In this document: positions 38,895 to 47,743 of the stretch, piece by piece
How positions within the stretch are numbered: position 1 is the first letter of the stretch
How the letters are laid out: each line of letters begins with the position of its first letter
NCBI RefSeq assembly: GCF_000218895.1
Contig: NC_015703.1
Span: 3,919,001 to 3,983,000, forward strand
Direction of reading: 5' to 3'
Length of the DNA stretch: 64,000 nt
Source: Runella slithyformis DSM 19594
GTDB lineage: Bacteria; Bacteroidota; Bacteroidia; Cytophagales; Spirosomataceae
The notes under the pieces: model-generated
The model's input: only the letters and a program-made list of their open reading frames with translations
Told to the model about the DNA's origin: nothing
The model's database searches: none
Made by a program: the position numbers and the translations under genes

Positions 38895-39731
38895 ATGAAC
38901 CCACCGATACAACTCACCAACGAAGAATTGGGGGAGGTAATTCACCTCATACGTACTCAATACGGGTACGACTTCAGTGATTATGCTCGTGCATCGCTCC
39001 TTAGAAGAGTCAACCGGTGTATGAGTATTGCCGGGTTAAAAGCCGGTTATGAACTGAAATATCATTTAATCAACGACAAATCTTTTTTTGCATGGTTTTT
39101 AGAAACCCTGACGGTTAATGTCACGGAGATGTTCAGAGATCCGTCTTTTTACAAAGAACTCCGTGAAAAAGTGCTTCCTGCGCTTGCTTCGTATCCCATT
39201 ATCAAAATCTGGCATGCCGGGTGTGCTACCGGTGAAGAAGTATACTCAATGGCTATTCTATTGCAGGAGGCCGGCTTACTTAACCGGGCCAGGATTTATG
39301 CTACTGACCTAAATCCTGTCAATTTGGAAAGAGCAAGGCAGGGAATTATCCCTTTGAAACTGATCAAAGAATATACTGCAAATTATATACAATCAGGAGG
39401 GCAAAATGATTTTTCGTCGTATTATACCGCGCAATATGACAATGCCATTATTCACAAGGAGTACCGGGACTGTGTGTTGTTTGCACAACATAATTTGGTA
39501 GCTGACCACGTATTCAACGAATTTCAATTGATATGCTGCCGTAATGTAATGATTTATTTCAATCAGGAATTACAGAATAGAACCATTCATTTATTTCATG
39601 AAAGTTTATCTTTTTTGGGATATTTGGCGCTGGGCATTAAGGAGTCGTTGCTCTTTACGGATATAAAAGAACAGTTTGAAACAGTGAGTTTGGCAGCCCG
39701 GATTTACCGGCGGAAAAGTAAGATAAGATGA
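38895..39731 (+). CDS. cheR: CheR-type methyltransferase
   Basis: 278 residues from the ATG at 38895, 5 bases after the hybrid kinase stop. SAM-binding motif IWHAGCATGEEVYSMAIL, acidic ATDLNP and the CheR motif LICCRNVMIYFN are intact; an N-terminal CheR-N helical domain precedes. Methylates glutamates of chemoreceptors in classical systems, but no MCP, CheA or CheW gene is visible in the window. It overlaps cheB by 4 bases. Confidence 0.9.
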   Translation: MNPPIQLTNEELGEVIHLIRTQYGYDFSDYARASLLRRVNRCMSIAGLKAGYELKYHLINDKSFFAWFLETLTVNVTEMFRDPSFYKELREKVLPALASYPIIKIWHAGCATGEEVYSMAILLQEAGLLNRARIYATDLNPVNLERARQGIIPLKLIKEYTANYIQSGGQNDFSSYYTAQYDNAIIHKEYRDCVLFAQHNLVADHVFNEFQLICCRNVMIYFNQELQNRTIHLFHESLSFLGYLALGIKESLLFTDIKEQFETVSLAARIYRRKSKIR

Positions 39732-40303
39732 TCGAAAAAGGCGTTGATATTGTTGTCGTTGGCGGCTCAGCCGGATGCATTCCCGTAATTAGTGAGCTGA
39801 TAGAAGCACTTCCATACCCGTTTAATTTTAGAGTTGTTGTCGTAGTTCACCGTTCCAAAAATGTAATCAGTGAGTTGGAACAGATTCTTGCCCTAAAACG
39901 AAAAGAAATTATCATTAAAGAACCTGATGATAAAGAACCTATCCAAAAAAATTGTGTTTATTTGGCTCCTCAAAACTATCATTTGTTGATTGAAGCGACT
40001 CATGCGTTCTGCCTGGATTATTCAGAGCCGGTGTTCTACAGCCGTCCTTCAATAGATGTTACATTTGAAAGCATTGCAGAGGTATATACCGAAAAGACTG
40101 TGGCTATTTTATTGAGCGGCGCAAACGGTGACGGGGCCAAAGGCATGGCTGCGATTATTGCAAAAGGGGGGACCGGCATTGTGCAGGATCCTTCAACCGC
40201 CGAATACCCCGCTATGCCTCAGCTCGCCCTTGAGTATAATCCCGAAGCTGAGGCGTTGCCGCCTTCCCGAATCGTGACTTTCATGCAGACATTGAATTTA
40301 TAA
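39728..40303 (+). CDS. cheB: CheB-type methylesterase, catalytic domain only
   Basis: 191 residues. The catalytic triad is seen: S14 in GGSAG, H41 in VVHRS, D135 in GANGDGAKGM. The N-terminal receiver of classical CheB is absent, so this is a constitutive or partner-controlled esterase/deamidase. The 4-base ATGA overlap with cheR indicates coupling. Confidence 0.9.
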   Translation: MIEKGVDIVVVGGSAGCIPVISELIEALPYPFNFRVVVVVHRSKNVISELEQILALKRKEIIIKEPDDKEPIQKNCVYLAPQNYHLLIEATHAFCLDYSEPVFYSRPSIDVTFESIAEVYTEKTVAILLSGANGDGAKGMAAIIAKGGTGIVQDPSTAEYPAMPQLALEYNPEAEALPPSRIVTFMQTLNL

Positions 40304-40318
40304 ATCAATCAGTAAATA

Positions 40319-41422
40319 ATGCTAAACCCTAATCGAGACTTTACAATTCTTTTGGTTGACGACCGAGAAGAAAACTTATTGGCCCTGGAGGAAATGCTGG
40401 CCGGTGAGAACAGGGTTTTTATCAAAGCTGCTTCCGGCAATCAGGCCCTGCGCTATGCGCTCAAAAACGATAATATCGGCCTTATCATGCTGGATGTTCA
40501 GATGCCCGAAATGGACGGCTTTGAAGTGGCAAGACTCCTGAAAACAAACCAAAAGACAAAACATATCTCCATAATTTTTGTGACAGCCATCAATAAAGAA
40601 GAGCACCATATGCTGAAAGGATTTGATGAGGGAGCAGTGGATTATCTTCAAAAACCGCTGGATATCAATGTCACCAAAGCGAAAGTAAGGGTTTTTCAAC
40701 ATTTGTATCAATACCAACAGGAGCTGAAATATACCGCTATAGAACTCCAGCGGATAAACAGGCAGTTAGAAAAGTTTGCCTTTATCATTGCCCACGATAT
40801 GAAGTCACCGCTGACGGGGCTCATCGGTGCGCTGTCTTTATTGGAAATGAATGACGATGGAGACCTTTCAGGGGAGGAGTGCAAAGAATATATCTCTCAT
40901 TCCAAAGAGGCAGCCCTCTATTTGTCAAATATGATCAATGCACTGCTGGATTACTCCCGCAAAAGCCTGACCGAACAAACTGTCGAAGAAGTCAATGTGC
41001 AGGAAATGGTGGAGCAGGTAGTTCACCATTTGTTTTTACCTCCTCAAATTACTTTTCGATGCTTAACCCCTTTGCCAATCTTATGGACCAAAAAGTTAAA
41101 ACTTCAGCAAGTATTTCAAAACCTAATAAGCAACGCATTTAAGTACAATAATAAACCTGATGCTTTCATTGAGCTGGGATGTACGGAAAAGAGCGATCTG
41201 TTTGAGTTTTATGTACGCGATAATGGTCCCGGAATCCCGTTTCAGGACCATGAAAATATTTTTAAATTTTTCAGGACCTCCATTAATTTGGCTACTACAG
41301 AAAGCAGCACAGGTGTGGGGCTTTCCATTTTAAAATTATTGGTGGAAGAGCAGGGGGGTAAAATTTGGGTAGATTCTGACCCTGCGTCCGGCAGTACTTT
41401 TTATTTTGAATGGAAAAAATAG
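40319..41422 (+). CDS. Receiver-HisKA-HATPase kinase
   Basis: 367 residues: N-terminal receiver with D59 (MLDVQMPEMDG) and FVTA...QKPL motifs, a short coiled coil, HisKA with H159 (IIAHDMKSPLTG), and HATPase_c (LISNAFKYN, DNGPGIP, GVGLSIL). No membrane segment, so a cytosolic kinase likely controlled through its receiver, perhaps by the hybrid kinase upstream. Starts 15 bases after cheB. Confidence 0.92.
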   Translation: MLNPNRDFTILLVDDREENLLALEEMLAGENRVFIKAASGNQALRYALKNDNIGLIMLDVQMPEMDGFEVARLLKTNQKTKHISIIFVTAINKEEHHMLKGFDEGAVDYLQKPLDINVTKAKVRVFQHLYQYQQELKYTAIELQRINRQLEKFAFIIAHDMKSPLTGLIGALSLLEMNDDGDLSGEECKEYISHSKEAALYLSNMINALLDYSRKSLTEQTVEEVNVQEMVEQVVHHLFLPPQITFRCLTPLPILWTKKLKLQQVFQNLISNAFKYNNKPDAFIELGCTEKSDLFEFYVRDNGPGIPFQDHENIFKFFRTSINLATTESSTGVGLSILKLLVEEQGGKIWVDSDPASGSTFYFEWKK

Positions 41423-42236
41423 AGCACTCAGCCGAAAATCAAGCAGCGGACGTTTTACAGATGCCGTGAAAATATACCGGTAGTTTAAAATTGATTTTTT
41501 TTTGATTGGTAATTTATGCCGGGAAAAGAATAAAGACCATATATACATAATTAATTTTGGTTGGGCAAAAAGAATTATTAGGTGAGAAACCAAATGATTT
41601 CAATCAAAAAGGGTATATTTGTTGTACTTATATGGCTATAAATATTTTGCCGGTCACTCATACTGTTTCGGTTCGGATTCTCTTAATTATAACGGGCATA
41701 TTAAGTGATCTCAAAATGGTAGGCATATTTATTAAAATGTACTGTTTTCCACCGAACCGGGTCTTTTTTTTCAACGTTAGGCCTGTAAAAATTAATCTGT
41801 ATACGCTCCCTATACTCCATATATCGCTTACGATTGCTCGTTATTTGAGATGACACGCGTTATGAATTTTTCGTAAACGAAACTAAGCATACATCATTTT
41901 ATGAAGTAAAGGAAACGACTTTTTTTAACGAGAATGCCCTAAAAATCATATTGATTGACACAGAGGATCAGACGAGTGTGCCGGGTAAAGTGAAAAGAGA
42001 GTAACTAATCAGTATAAATTTAGCCGGTTTCGGTGATGTCAATCCACTGCAATCGCTGATTATTATACACATCACACAAATACGGAGTGTTGAAGGGTAA
42101 ATTCAATTATTATGTCGGGTAGCTTGTGTGATAAGAAGACCGTTTGAAAATTATTACAGCGTAAATGCAAATTCCCAAATTATTGACAACCACATCCAAC
42201 GTTTAATGAAGTAAATACCAAAAAAATTCAGTACTT
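41423..42236. other. 814-base gap, no gene supported
   Basis: A/T-rich spacer. The only open frames lack coding character; one stretch (41849-42004) has no stop for 51 codons (translating to NETKHTSFYEVKETTF...), but no start codon, and could be a degraded domain. The stand-alone receiver gene presumably has its promoter here. Confidence 0.5.
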
Positions 42237-42617
42237 ATGACTAACCGTTACAATGTTCTAATTGTTGAAGATGATGCGTTCATTCGTAAAGTTCTTCGTC
42301 AATCCCTAAAAAACGACTTTGAAGTAACTACCCACATCAATGGAATTGAAGCCATGAGCTGGCTTGAGCAGGGAAACCCTGTCGATGTGGTACTTACCGA
42401 TTTGCAAATGCCCTATTTAAACGGTCAGGATTTGATTCGAACCATACGTGCGAGTCCTATGTTCAAAAATCTGCCAATCATTATTTTATCCACTTTCGAC
42501 GATAGCAATACGCGTATAGCCTGTTTGGAACTGGGGGCTGATGATTTTATGACTAAACCCTTTAACCCCTTGGAAGTCAAGGCGAAAGTGTTGGCCGTCA
42601 TGCGGCGAACGAAGTAA
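42237..42617 (+). CDS. Stand-alone receiver protein
   Basis: 126 residues, a lone response-regulator receiver with acidic residues E11/D12/D13, phospho-acceptor D55 (VVLTDLQMP), S85/T86 and lysine K107 (TKPF). Contains the segment WLEQGNPVDVV, which is nearly repeated in the N-terminus of the next gene. It lies 70 bases before the phosphoglycosyl transferase and could be its partner. Confidence 0.92.
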   Translation: MTNRYNVLIVEDDAFIRKVLRQSLKNDFEVTTHINGIEAMSWLEQGNPVDVVLTDLQMPYLNGQDLIRTIRASPMFKNLPIIILSTFDDSNTRIACLELGADDFMTKPFNPLEVKAKVLAVMRRTK

Positions 42618-42687
42618 TCCGTAATACCTGTTCGGTTGTTACTAAAATACCTTTTTTTCAGCAATCCTATACCTTGAGAAAAGTCAA

Positions 42688-43848
42688 ATGGAGTCAGAAC
42701 CGGGAAAAAAAGGGTCGTTTCGAGTTGTGTTAATTGAAAACGATCCCGAGCGCATATCGTTGTTGAACAATGATTTTGGTGCACTTGTTGATATAATTAC
42801 AGAACCTGAATATACGCAGGCGCTTGATTATTTAGAAATGGGTAATCCCGTTGATTTAATCATCTGCAAAGACTCGGCGGGTTACAGTGATTTTTTGAAA
42901 TCGTTGCGGAAGAAAGTATACTTTCATTCCATACCGGTCATTCTGTTTAAGGAGCATGAAGAGACAGACCCCAAAGCCGTGCAAGGTCAGGTCATAGATG
43001 TGTTTTCGCTTCCGTATCCACTTGAAGCGCTTCAGATCAGGCTGAACTACCTCATTCAAAAAAAACAATACTCCGAAGCTGCCCGAACGCCTTACAAACC
43101 GACGCGTATCAGAAGTCCTTTTGGAAAAAGGGCATTTGATATAGTCGTTTCGGCAACAGCCCTTTTGATGCTGTCGCCTATTTTGGCAGTGGTGGCTGTT
43201 TTGGTAAAACTGGATTCAAAAGGACCTGTTTTTTATCGTTCAAAAAGAGTGGGAATGGGATATCGGATTTTTGATATGTATAAATTTCGAACCATGCGAA
43301 CCGATGCCGACAAAATGCTGGCGAACATGGCTTCCCTGAATATGTATAACGTGGCTCCTTCGGTACCTGTCAGTGATCTGTGCGAAGAGTGTCAACTGGC
43401 AGGTACGGAATGCCGGCAGGTACTGTTTCTTGATAATGAAAAGATTTGCGAGAAACTTTACCACCAAAAACAAAAGGCAAAAGCGACGTTCTCCAAATTT
43501 AAAGAAGATCCCAGGGTGACTAAATTGGGTAAATTTCTGCGCAACTCAAGTATCGATGAGCTGCCGCAGCTATTCAATATCCTTTTGGGAGATATGTCGT
43601 TTGTCGGTAATCGCCCCTTACCGCCGTATGAAGCTGAAAAACTTACTTCTACGGGCTATGCCCGTCGGTTTGCGGCTCCTGCCGGGCTCACAGGGCTCTG
43701 GCAAGTGACAAAACGCGGAAAATCAAAAGTGTCGGATCTGGAACGTATCCAATTGGATGTGCTGTACGCAAAAAAATACTCGTTCAAGACAGACTTGATC
43801 ATTATGATAAAAACGGTAAAGGCTGTTTTTCAAAAGGAGAACGTATGA
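42688..43848 (+). CDS. Initiating phosphoglycosyl transferase fused to a pseudo-receiver
   Basis: 386 residues. Residues 1-128 resemble a receiver: FRVVLIENDP (strand 1), YLEMGNPVDLIICKDS, VILFKEHE, FSLPYPLE; the phospho-acceptor Asp is replaced by K61, the switch Thr by Lys and the conserved Lys by Leu. The rest is a WcaJ/EpsL-type bacterial sugar transferase with the membrane re-entrant helix (about 148-175), FRTMRTDAD, catalytic D290-E291 (SSIDELPQLFN), GDMSFVGNRPLP and GLTGLWQV. A 40-residue insertion with C232, C235, C242 and C254 lies between FRTM and DPRVT. It would load the first sugar phosphate onto undecaprenyl phosphate. Confidence 0.92.
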   Translation: MESEPGKKGSFRVVLIENDPERISLLNNDFGALVDIITEPEYTQALDYLEMGNPVDLIICKDSAGYSDFLKSLRKKVYFHSIPVILFKEHEETDPKAVQGQVIDVFSLPYPLEALQIRLNYLIQKKQYSEAARTPYKPTRIRSPFGKRAFDIVVSATALLMLSPILAVVAVLVKLDSKGPVFYRSKRVGMGYRIFDMYKFRTMRTDADKMLANMASLNMYNVAPSVPVSDLCEECQLAGTECRQVLFLDNEKICEKLYHQKQKAKATFSKFKEDPRVTKLGKFLRNSSIDELPQLFNILLGDMSFVGNRPLPPYEAEKLTSTGYARRFAAPAGLTGLWQVTKRGKSKVSDLERIQLDVLYAKKYSFKTDLIIMIKTVKAVFQKENV

Positions 43849-44789
43849 GCGCGGTACCACTTGTCTCGTTTATCACCATCAATTATAATCAGGCTCAGGT
43901 AACGTGCGATATGCTCGAATCGACGCGCTTACTGACGTATCCAAACATTGAGATAATTGTGGTGGATAATGGCTCAGTGGAAGATCCAACGCCACTGATC
44001 CAAAAAGGTAACTATCCCAACGTTAAAGTCATTTTGACCAACGCTAATCTGGGTTTTTCAGGAGGCAACAATGCAGGCATCAAACAGGCAAAAGGAGATT
44101 ACTTTTTCCTGCTCAACAATGATACCATCGTTACGCCTACGCTGGTAGAAGACCTGCTCGCTCCGTTTGCGGCTGATTCATCGATTGGTATGACTTGCCC
44201 TAAAATTCGGTATCACGACCATCCTACAATTCTGCAATATGCCGGCTACCGACCCCTGGACCGACTCACCGGACGGACGTGGGCTATTGGTTTGCAGGAA
44301 GAAGATAAGGGCCAACACGATGTTTCCGGACCAACGTATTTTGCCCATGGAGCCGCTATGATGGTAAAACGGGAAGTTATTGAAAGGGCCGGCTCACTGG
44401 AAGACAGTTATTTTTTGTATTATGAAGAACTTGATTGGTCAGCCAGAATACGACGGGCAGGATTCAAGATATACTATGAGGCTAAAGCGTTGATCTATCA
44501 TCGTGAATCCATGAGTGTAGGCAAGGCCAACCCATTAAAAGTCTACTACCATACCCGCAATCGACTGCTTTTTATGCGGAGAAATGTGGCCGGAATGACG
44601 TTGATTGCTTTTTGTCTGTATTACTTTCTGCTGGCTTTGCCCAAAGCGGCCTTGGTGCATTTAGTGCGCGGGCAAACCAACTACCTGAAAGCCATCAAAG
44701 ATGCCGTAACCTGGAATCTGACCCACAAGGTAACCCAAAACGGAGAAATCATTCCGTCGGTATTGTTGGATAAGCCTTACAAAATATAA
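43845..44789 (+). CDS. Glycosyltransferase family 2, rhamnosyltransferase-like
   Basis: 314 residues, GT-A fold: SFITINYNQAQVTCDMLEST, VVDNGSVEDPTPL, FLLNNDTIVTP (DXD-like) and YEELDWSARIRRAGF. A C-terminal hydrophobic stretch (LIAFCLYYFLLALPKAALV) suggests membrane contact. Overlaps the phosphoglycosyl transferase gene by 4 bases (ATGA), so it probably adds the second sugar. The sugar is not determinable. Confidence 0.88.
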   Translation: MSAVPLVSFITINYNQAQVTCDMLESTRLLTYPNIEIIVVDNGSVEDPTPLIQKGNYPNVKVILTNANLGFSGGNNAGIKQAKGDYFFLLNNDTIVTPTLVEDLLAPFAADSSIGMTCPKIRYHDHPTILQYAGYRPLDRLTGRTWAIGLQEEDKGQHDVSGPTYFAHGAAMMVKREVIERAGSLEDSYFLYYEELDWSARIRRAGFKIYYEAKALIYHRESMSVGKANPLKVYYHTRNRLLFMRRNVAGMTLIAFCLYYFLLALPKAALVHLVRGQTNYLKAIKDAVTWNLTHKVTQNGEIIPSVLLDKPYKI

Positions 44790-44801
44790 TTCCTGCTGAA
44801 A

Positions 44802-46007
44802 ATGATTGAAATTTTACTTCTCGTTTGTATCGGCCTGGTAGTGTATACGTATCTCGGATATGGATTGGTGGTATGGTTGCTGATTCGCCTTCGCGGAAAG
44901 CGCTCTTCGTTCAAACCGGACGGCTTTTATGTACCCGACGTAACCCTGGTCGTACCGGCCTACAACGAACTTTCCTGCTTGCCGGCAAAAATCGCCAATT
45001 CATTGGAACAGAACTATCCTAAAATTCGATTTTTGTTTGTGACCGAAGGTTCGGATGACGGGTCAACGGAGTGGATCAAAATGCACTATGGCAGCAAAGT
45101 GGATGTGCTGGGAGGGACCGAAAGACGGGGCAAAGTGGCCGCCATGAATGAGGCCCTGAAGTACGTAAAAACACCCATTGTCATTTTTACCGATGCCAAT
45201 ACACACCTCAATAAGGACGCGGTGACGAATATCGTACGCAATTTTCAGGACCCGATCGTGGGAGCGGTCGCCGGAGAAAAACGCATTCTGACAAGCGAGG
45301 ATGAATCGGCCGCAGGGTCGGGAGAGGGCCTCTATTGGAAGTATGAATCGCAGTTGAAACGCTGGGATTCGGAATTGCACACCATTGTGGGGGCTGCGGG
45401 AGAACTGTTTGCAGTGCGTACTGAGCTGTACGAACATGTGGAGCCGGATACGATCCTGGATGACTTTATCATTTCGCTCCGCATTGCGGGCAAAGGCTAT
45501 AAGGTGGCTTATGAACCCGACGCCTATGCGCTGGAACATCCTTCGTTTTCGATATTGGATGAGCAAAAAAGAAAGATACGCATTGCGGCGGGCGGTTTCC
45601 AATCCATTGTTCGATTGAGTTATCTACTGAATCCTTTCAAATACGGCATTTTGTGCTTTGAATACGTATCACACCGGGTATTTCGGTGGGCGGTTGCTCC
45701 GATCTGTTTGCCGCTTATCTTTCTCCTCAATGGGTGGTTGGCCTACGTTGCCGTGCAAAAACCTTCTCCGGCCGGCAATGCCTGGGTCGTGCTGTTTGTG
45801 CTGCAATGTCTTTTCTACGGAGCGGCTTGGGTTGGCTATCAATTGGAACAGCGCCGGTTACGGTGGAAATTGCTTTTTGTTCCTTTCTACTTCACGTTTA
45901 TGAACGTGTGCGCATTGGCAGGATTGGTACGATACTTGCGCGGAAAACAATCAGGTACGTGGGAAAAAGTCCGGCGTGCCGATGATGCAGTGCTGAAAGC
46001 GCAATAG
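44802..46007 (+). CDS. Membrane glycosyltransferase family 2
   Basis: 401 residues with an N-terminal membrane segment (ILLLVCIGLVVYTYLGYGLV), a GT-A domain (VVPAYNELSCLPAKI, TEGSDDGSTEWI, IFTDANTHLNKDAV, ILDDFIISLRI) and three or four C-terminal membrane segments. This is the layout of processive-like or polyprenyl-linked inner-membrane GTs. It starts 12 bases after the previous stop in the same operon. Confidence 0.88.
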   Translation: MIEILLLVCIGLVVYTYLGYGLVVWLLIRLRGKRSSFKPDGFYVPDVTLVVPAYNELSCLPAKIANSLEQNYPKIRFLFVTEGSDDGSTEWIKMHYGSKVDVLGGTERRGKVAAMNEALKYVKTPIVIFTDANTHLNKDAVTNIVRNFQDPIVGAVAGEKRILTSEDESAAGSGEGLYWKYESQLKRWDSELHTIVGAAGELFAVRTELYEHVEPDTILDDFIISLRIAGKGYKVAYEPDAYALEHPSFSILDEQKRKIRIAAGGFQSIVRLSYLLNPFKYGILCFEYVSHRVFRWAVAPICLPLIFLLNGWLAYVAVQKPSPAGNAWVVLFVLQCLFYGAAWVGYQLEQRRLRWKLLFVPFYFTFMNVCALAGLVRYLRGKQSGTWEKVRRADDAVLKAQ

Positions 46008-46037
46008 GGGAGAAAAAAGCTTTGGAGGGCGAATCGG

Positions 46038-47504
46038 ATGCTAACTTTACTCAACAACGAACGATCAAGGTTTTGGCTTTACGGGCTTGCGGGCTTAGCG
46101 GGCGCGTCTATATGCGGTTATTTGATTGCTAAGCTGGGTATTGCAGGGGCAGGAGTTTCGGTGGTCATGCCAATCGCTTTTTTAATTTTGGTCAGCGTTT
46201 TTGTCGAGCCGCGCATAGGCCTGTTGTTATACCTTCAGCTCAATTTTCTGATCGGTGTTGTGGCCCGTTTTCTGACGATAGACGTACCGTTTGGAACCTT
46301 TATTGATGCTTCACTAATTCTTACCATGCTCAGTCTGATGGTCAATGCCAAGCGGTATGACTGGGGACGGCTGCACAATCCCGTTTTTTACCTGGTCGGG
46401 CTGTGGGTTTTTTTTACCATCCTTGAATTTTTTAATCCGGAAGCTCCCTATAAGCCGGCTTGGCTCTACAACTTTCGTAAATTTTCTCTCTATTGGATTT
46501 TAGCCACCTGTATCGTGTTGGTGGTCCCGTTCAGGAAATCCGACATTAAAATCCTGATTCGTACGTGGCTGTTTTGGTCCTTTTTAGGCGCCCTTTGGGG
46601 GTTTAAGCAACAGTACATCGGATTGACGGCCGGCGAGCAAAATTGGCTCAACATGGGGGCTGCCAAAACGCATGTGCTGTTTGGCGTTTTACGTATTTTT
46701 TCATTTTATACAGACGCTTCCCAATTCGGAGCCGAAATGGCCGCTACCACGTTGGTCTGCGTGATCTGGTTTTTTGAGGAAAAAAAGTGGACGTATAAGC
46801 TTGGATACCTTTTTTTAGCGTTGGTTTATTTTTGGGGATATGCACTATCCGGTACGCGCAGTGCATTGTTTGTACTGCTTGGAGGCTATGCATTCTATCT
46901 GCTTTTACGAAAAGATATTAAGAAGATGCTCATCGGGGGAGCCGTGGCGTTGCCGGTCTTTATCATTCTGATGTATACCAACATCGGTAGCGGTAACTAT
47001 CAGGTACAGCGGATGCGTACAGCTTTGCGACCCATGGAGGACCCTTCTTTCCTGTTACGACTTCAAAACAAACAAAAATTGGCTCTTCTAATGGAAAGCT
47101 TCCCCTTTGGGGCCGGGTTGGGCACTTCCGAAGCAGTAGGTCAGCGTTTTTCACCCAATCACTGGGCCTCTCAGATTGCACCCGATAGCTGGTATGTGAT
47201 TCTTTGGATAGAGACGGGCAAGGTTGGAATGACCCTTTATGTGATTATTTTGGTAAGCATCATTGCGTTTGGAATGTGGAAAGTCTGGCAAATAAAAGAT
47301 CCGTGGCTCTTCAAGATCATGGTTACCATGCTGGCGGAGTTGGGCGGAATCGCGGTAATGGCTTACTCAAACCCCGTTATGGGTCAGTTTCCTACGAGCG
47401 GAGTTATTTTTATCTCTATGGCAATGCTGTCCATCTGTACTCAGTGGGATACGGATACATCCATCGAAAGGCCCTTGCCCAAATCAGCGTTCATAAAAGT
47501 TTAA
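46038..47504 (+). CDS. O-antigen ligase/polymerase (Wzy-like)
   Basis: 488 residues with about 11-12 membrane segments and a periplasmic loop containing PFGAGLGTSEAVGQ followed by DSWYVILWIETGKVGM, the pattern of the Wzy_C/O-antigen ligase domain. In a locus with Wzx and Wzc-like genes it is probably the repeat-unit polymerase. Confidence 0.85.
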   Translation: MLTLLNNERSRFWLYGLAGLAGASICGYLIAKLGIAGAGVSVVMPIAFLILVSVFVEPRIGLLLYLQLNFLIGVVARFLTIDVPFGTFIDASLILTMLSLMVNAKRYDWGRLHNPVFYLVGLWVFFTILEFFNPEAPYKPAWLYNFRKFSLYWILATCIVLVVPFRKSDIKILIRTWLFWSFLGALWGFKQQYIGLTAGEQNWLNMGAAKTHVLFGVLRIFSFYTDASQFGAEMAATTLVCVIWFFEEKKWTYKLGYLFLALVYFWGYALSGTRSALFVLLGGYAFYLLLRKDIKKMLIGGAVALPVFIILMYTNIGSGNYQVQRMRTALRPMEDPSFLLRLQNKQKLALLMESFPFGAGLGTSEAVGQRFSPNHWASQIAPDSWYVILWIETGKVGMTLYVIILVSIIAFGMWKVWQIKDPWLFKIMVTMLAELGGIAVMAYSNPVMGQFPTSGVIFISMAMLSICTQWDTDTSIERPLPKSAFIKV

Positions 47505-47743
47505 GTCGTTAATTGTAACTTGTTTTGTTTCTATGAAACATCGCCGTACACGTTGGGGAATTGCGCTTTTTTAGGGATTCATATAGAGTCTTCAAATGGA
47601 AAAGGGTGGCATAAAAGCCTTGATCTTACCTATCTTCAACGGCAAAAACGATTGTTGCCCGCCTTTAGCGAGATCATTATTCGGGTCACTGATACGCTGG
47701 GTGGACTATGCGGTTTCGGAACTGAAAAAAATGAATTTATAAA
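47505..47743. other. Short region without a clear gene
   Basis: Two frames are partly open: one from 47520 (75 codons, no usual start) and a 49-codon frame from ATG 47597 (MEKGGIKALILPIFNG...). Neither resembles a known family. Might be a decayed sugar-transfer gene or leader. Confidence 0.4.

Noticed and set aside
41557-41853. 98-codon frame in the gap after the REC kinase
   Set aside because: Residue composition is random-like and rich in rare combinations; no domain or supported start.
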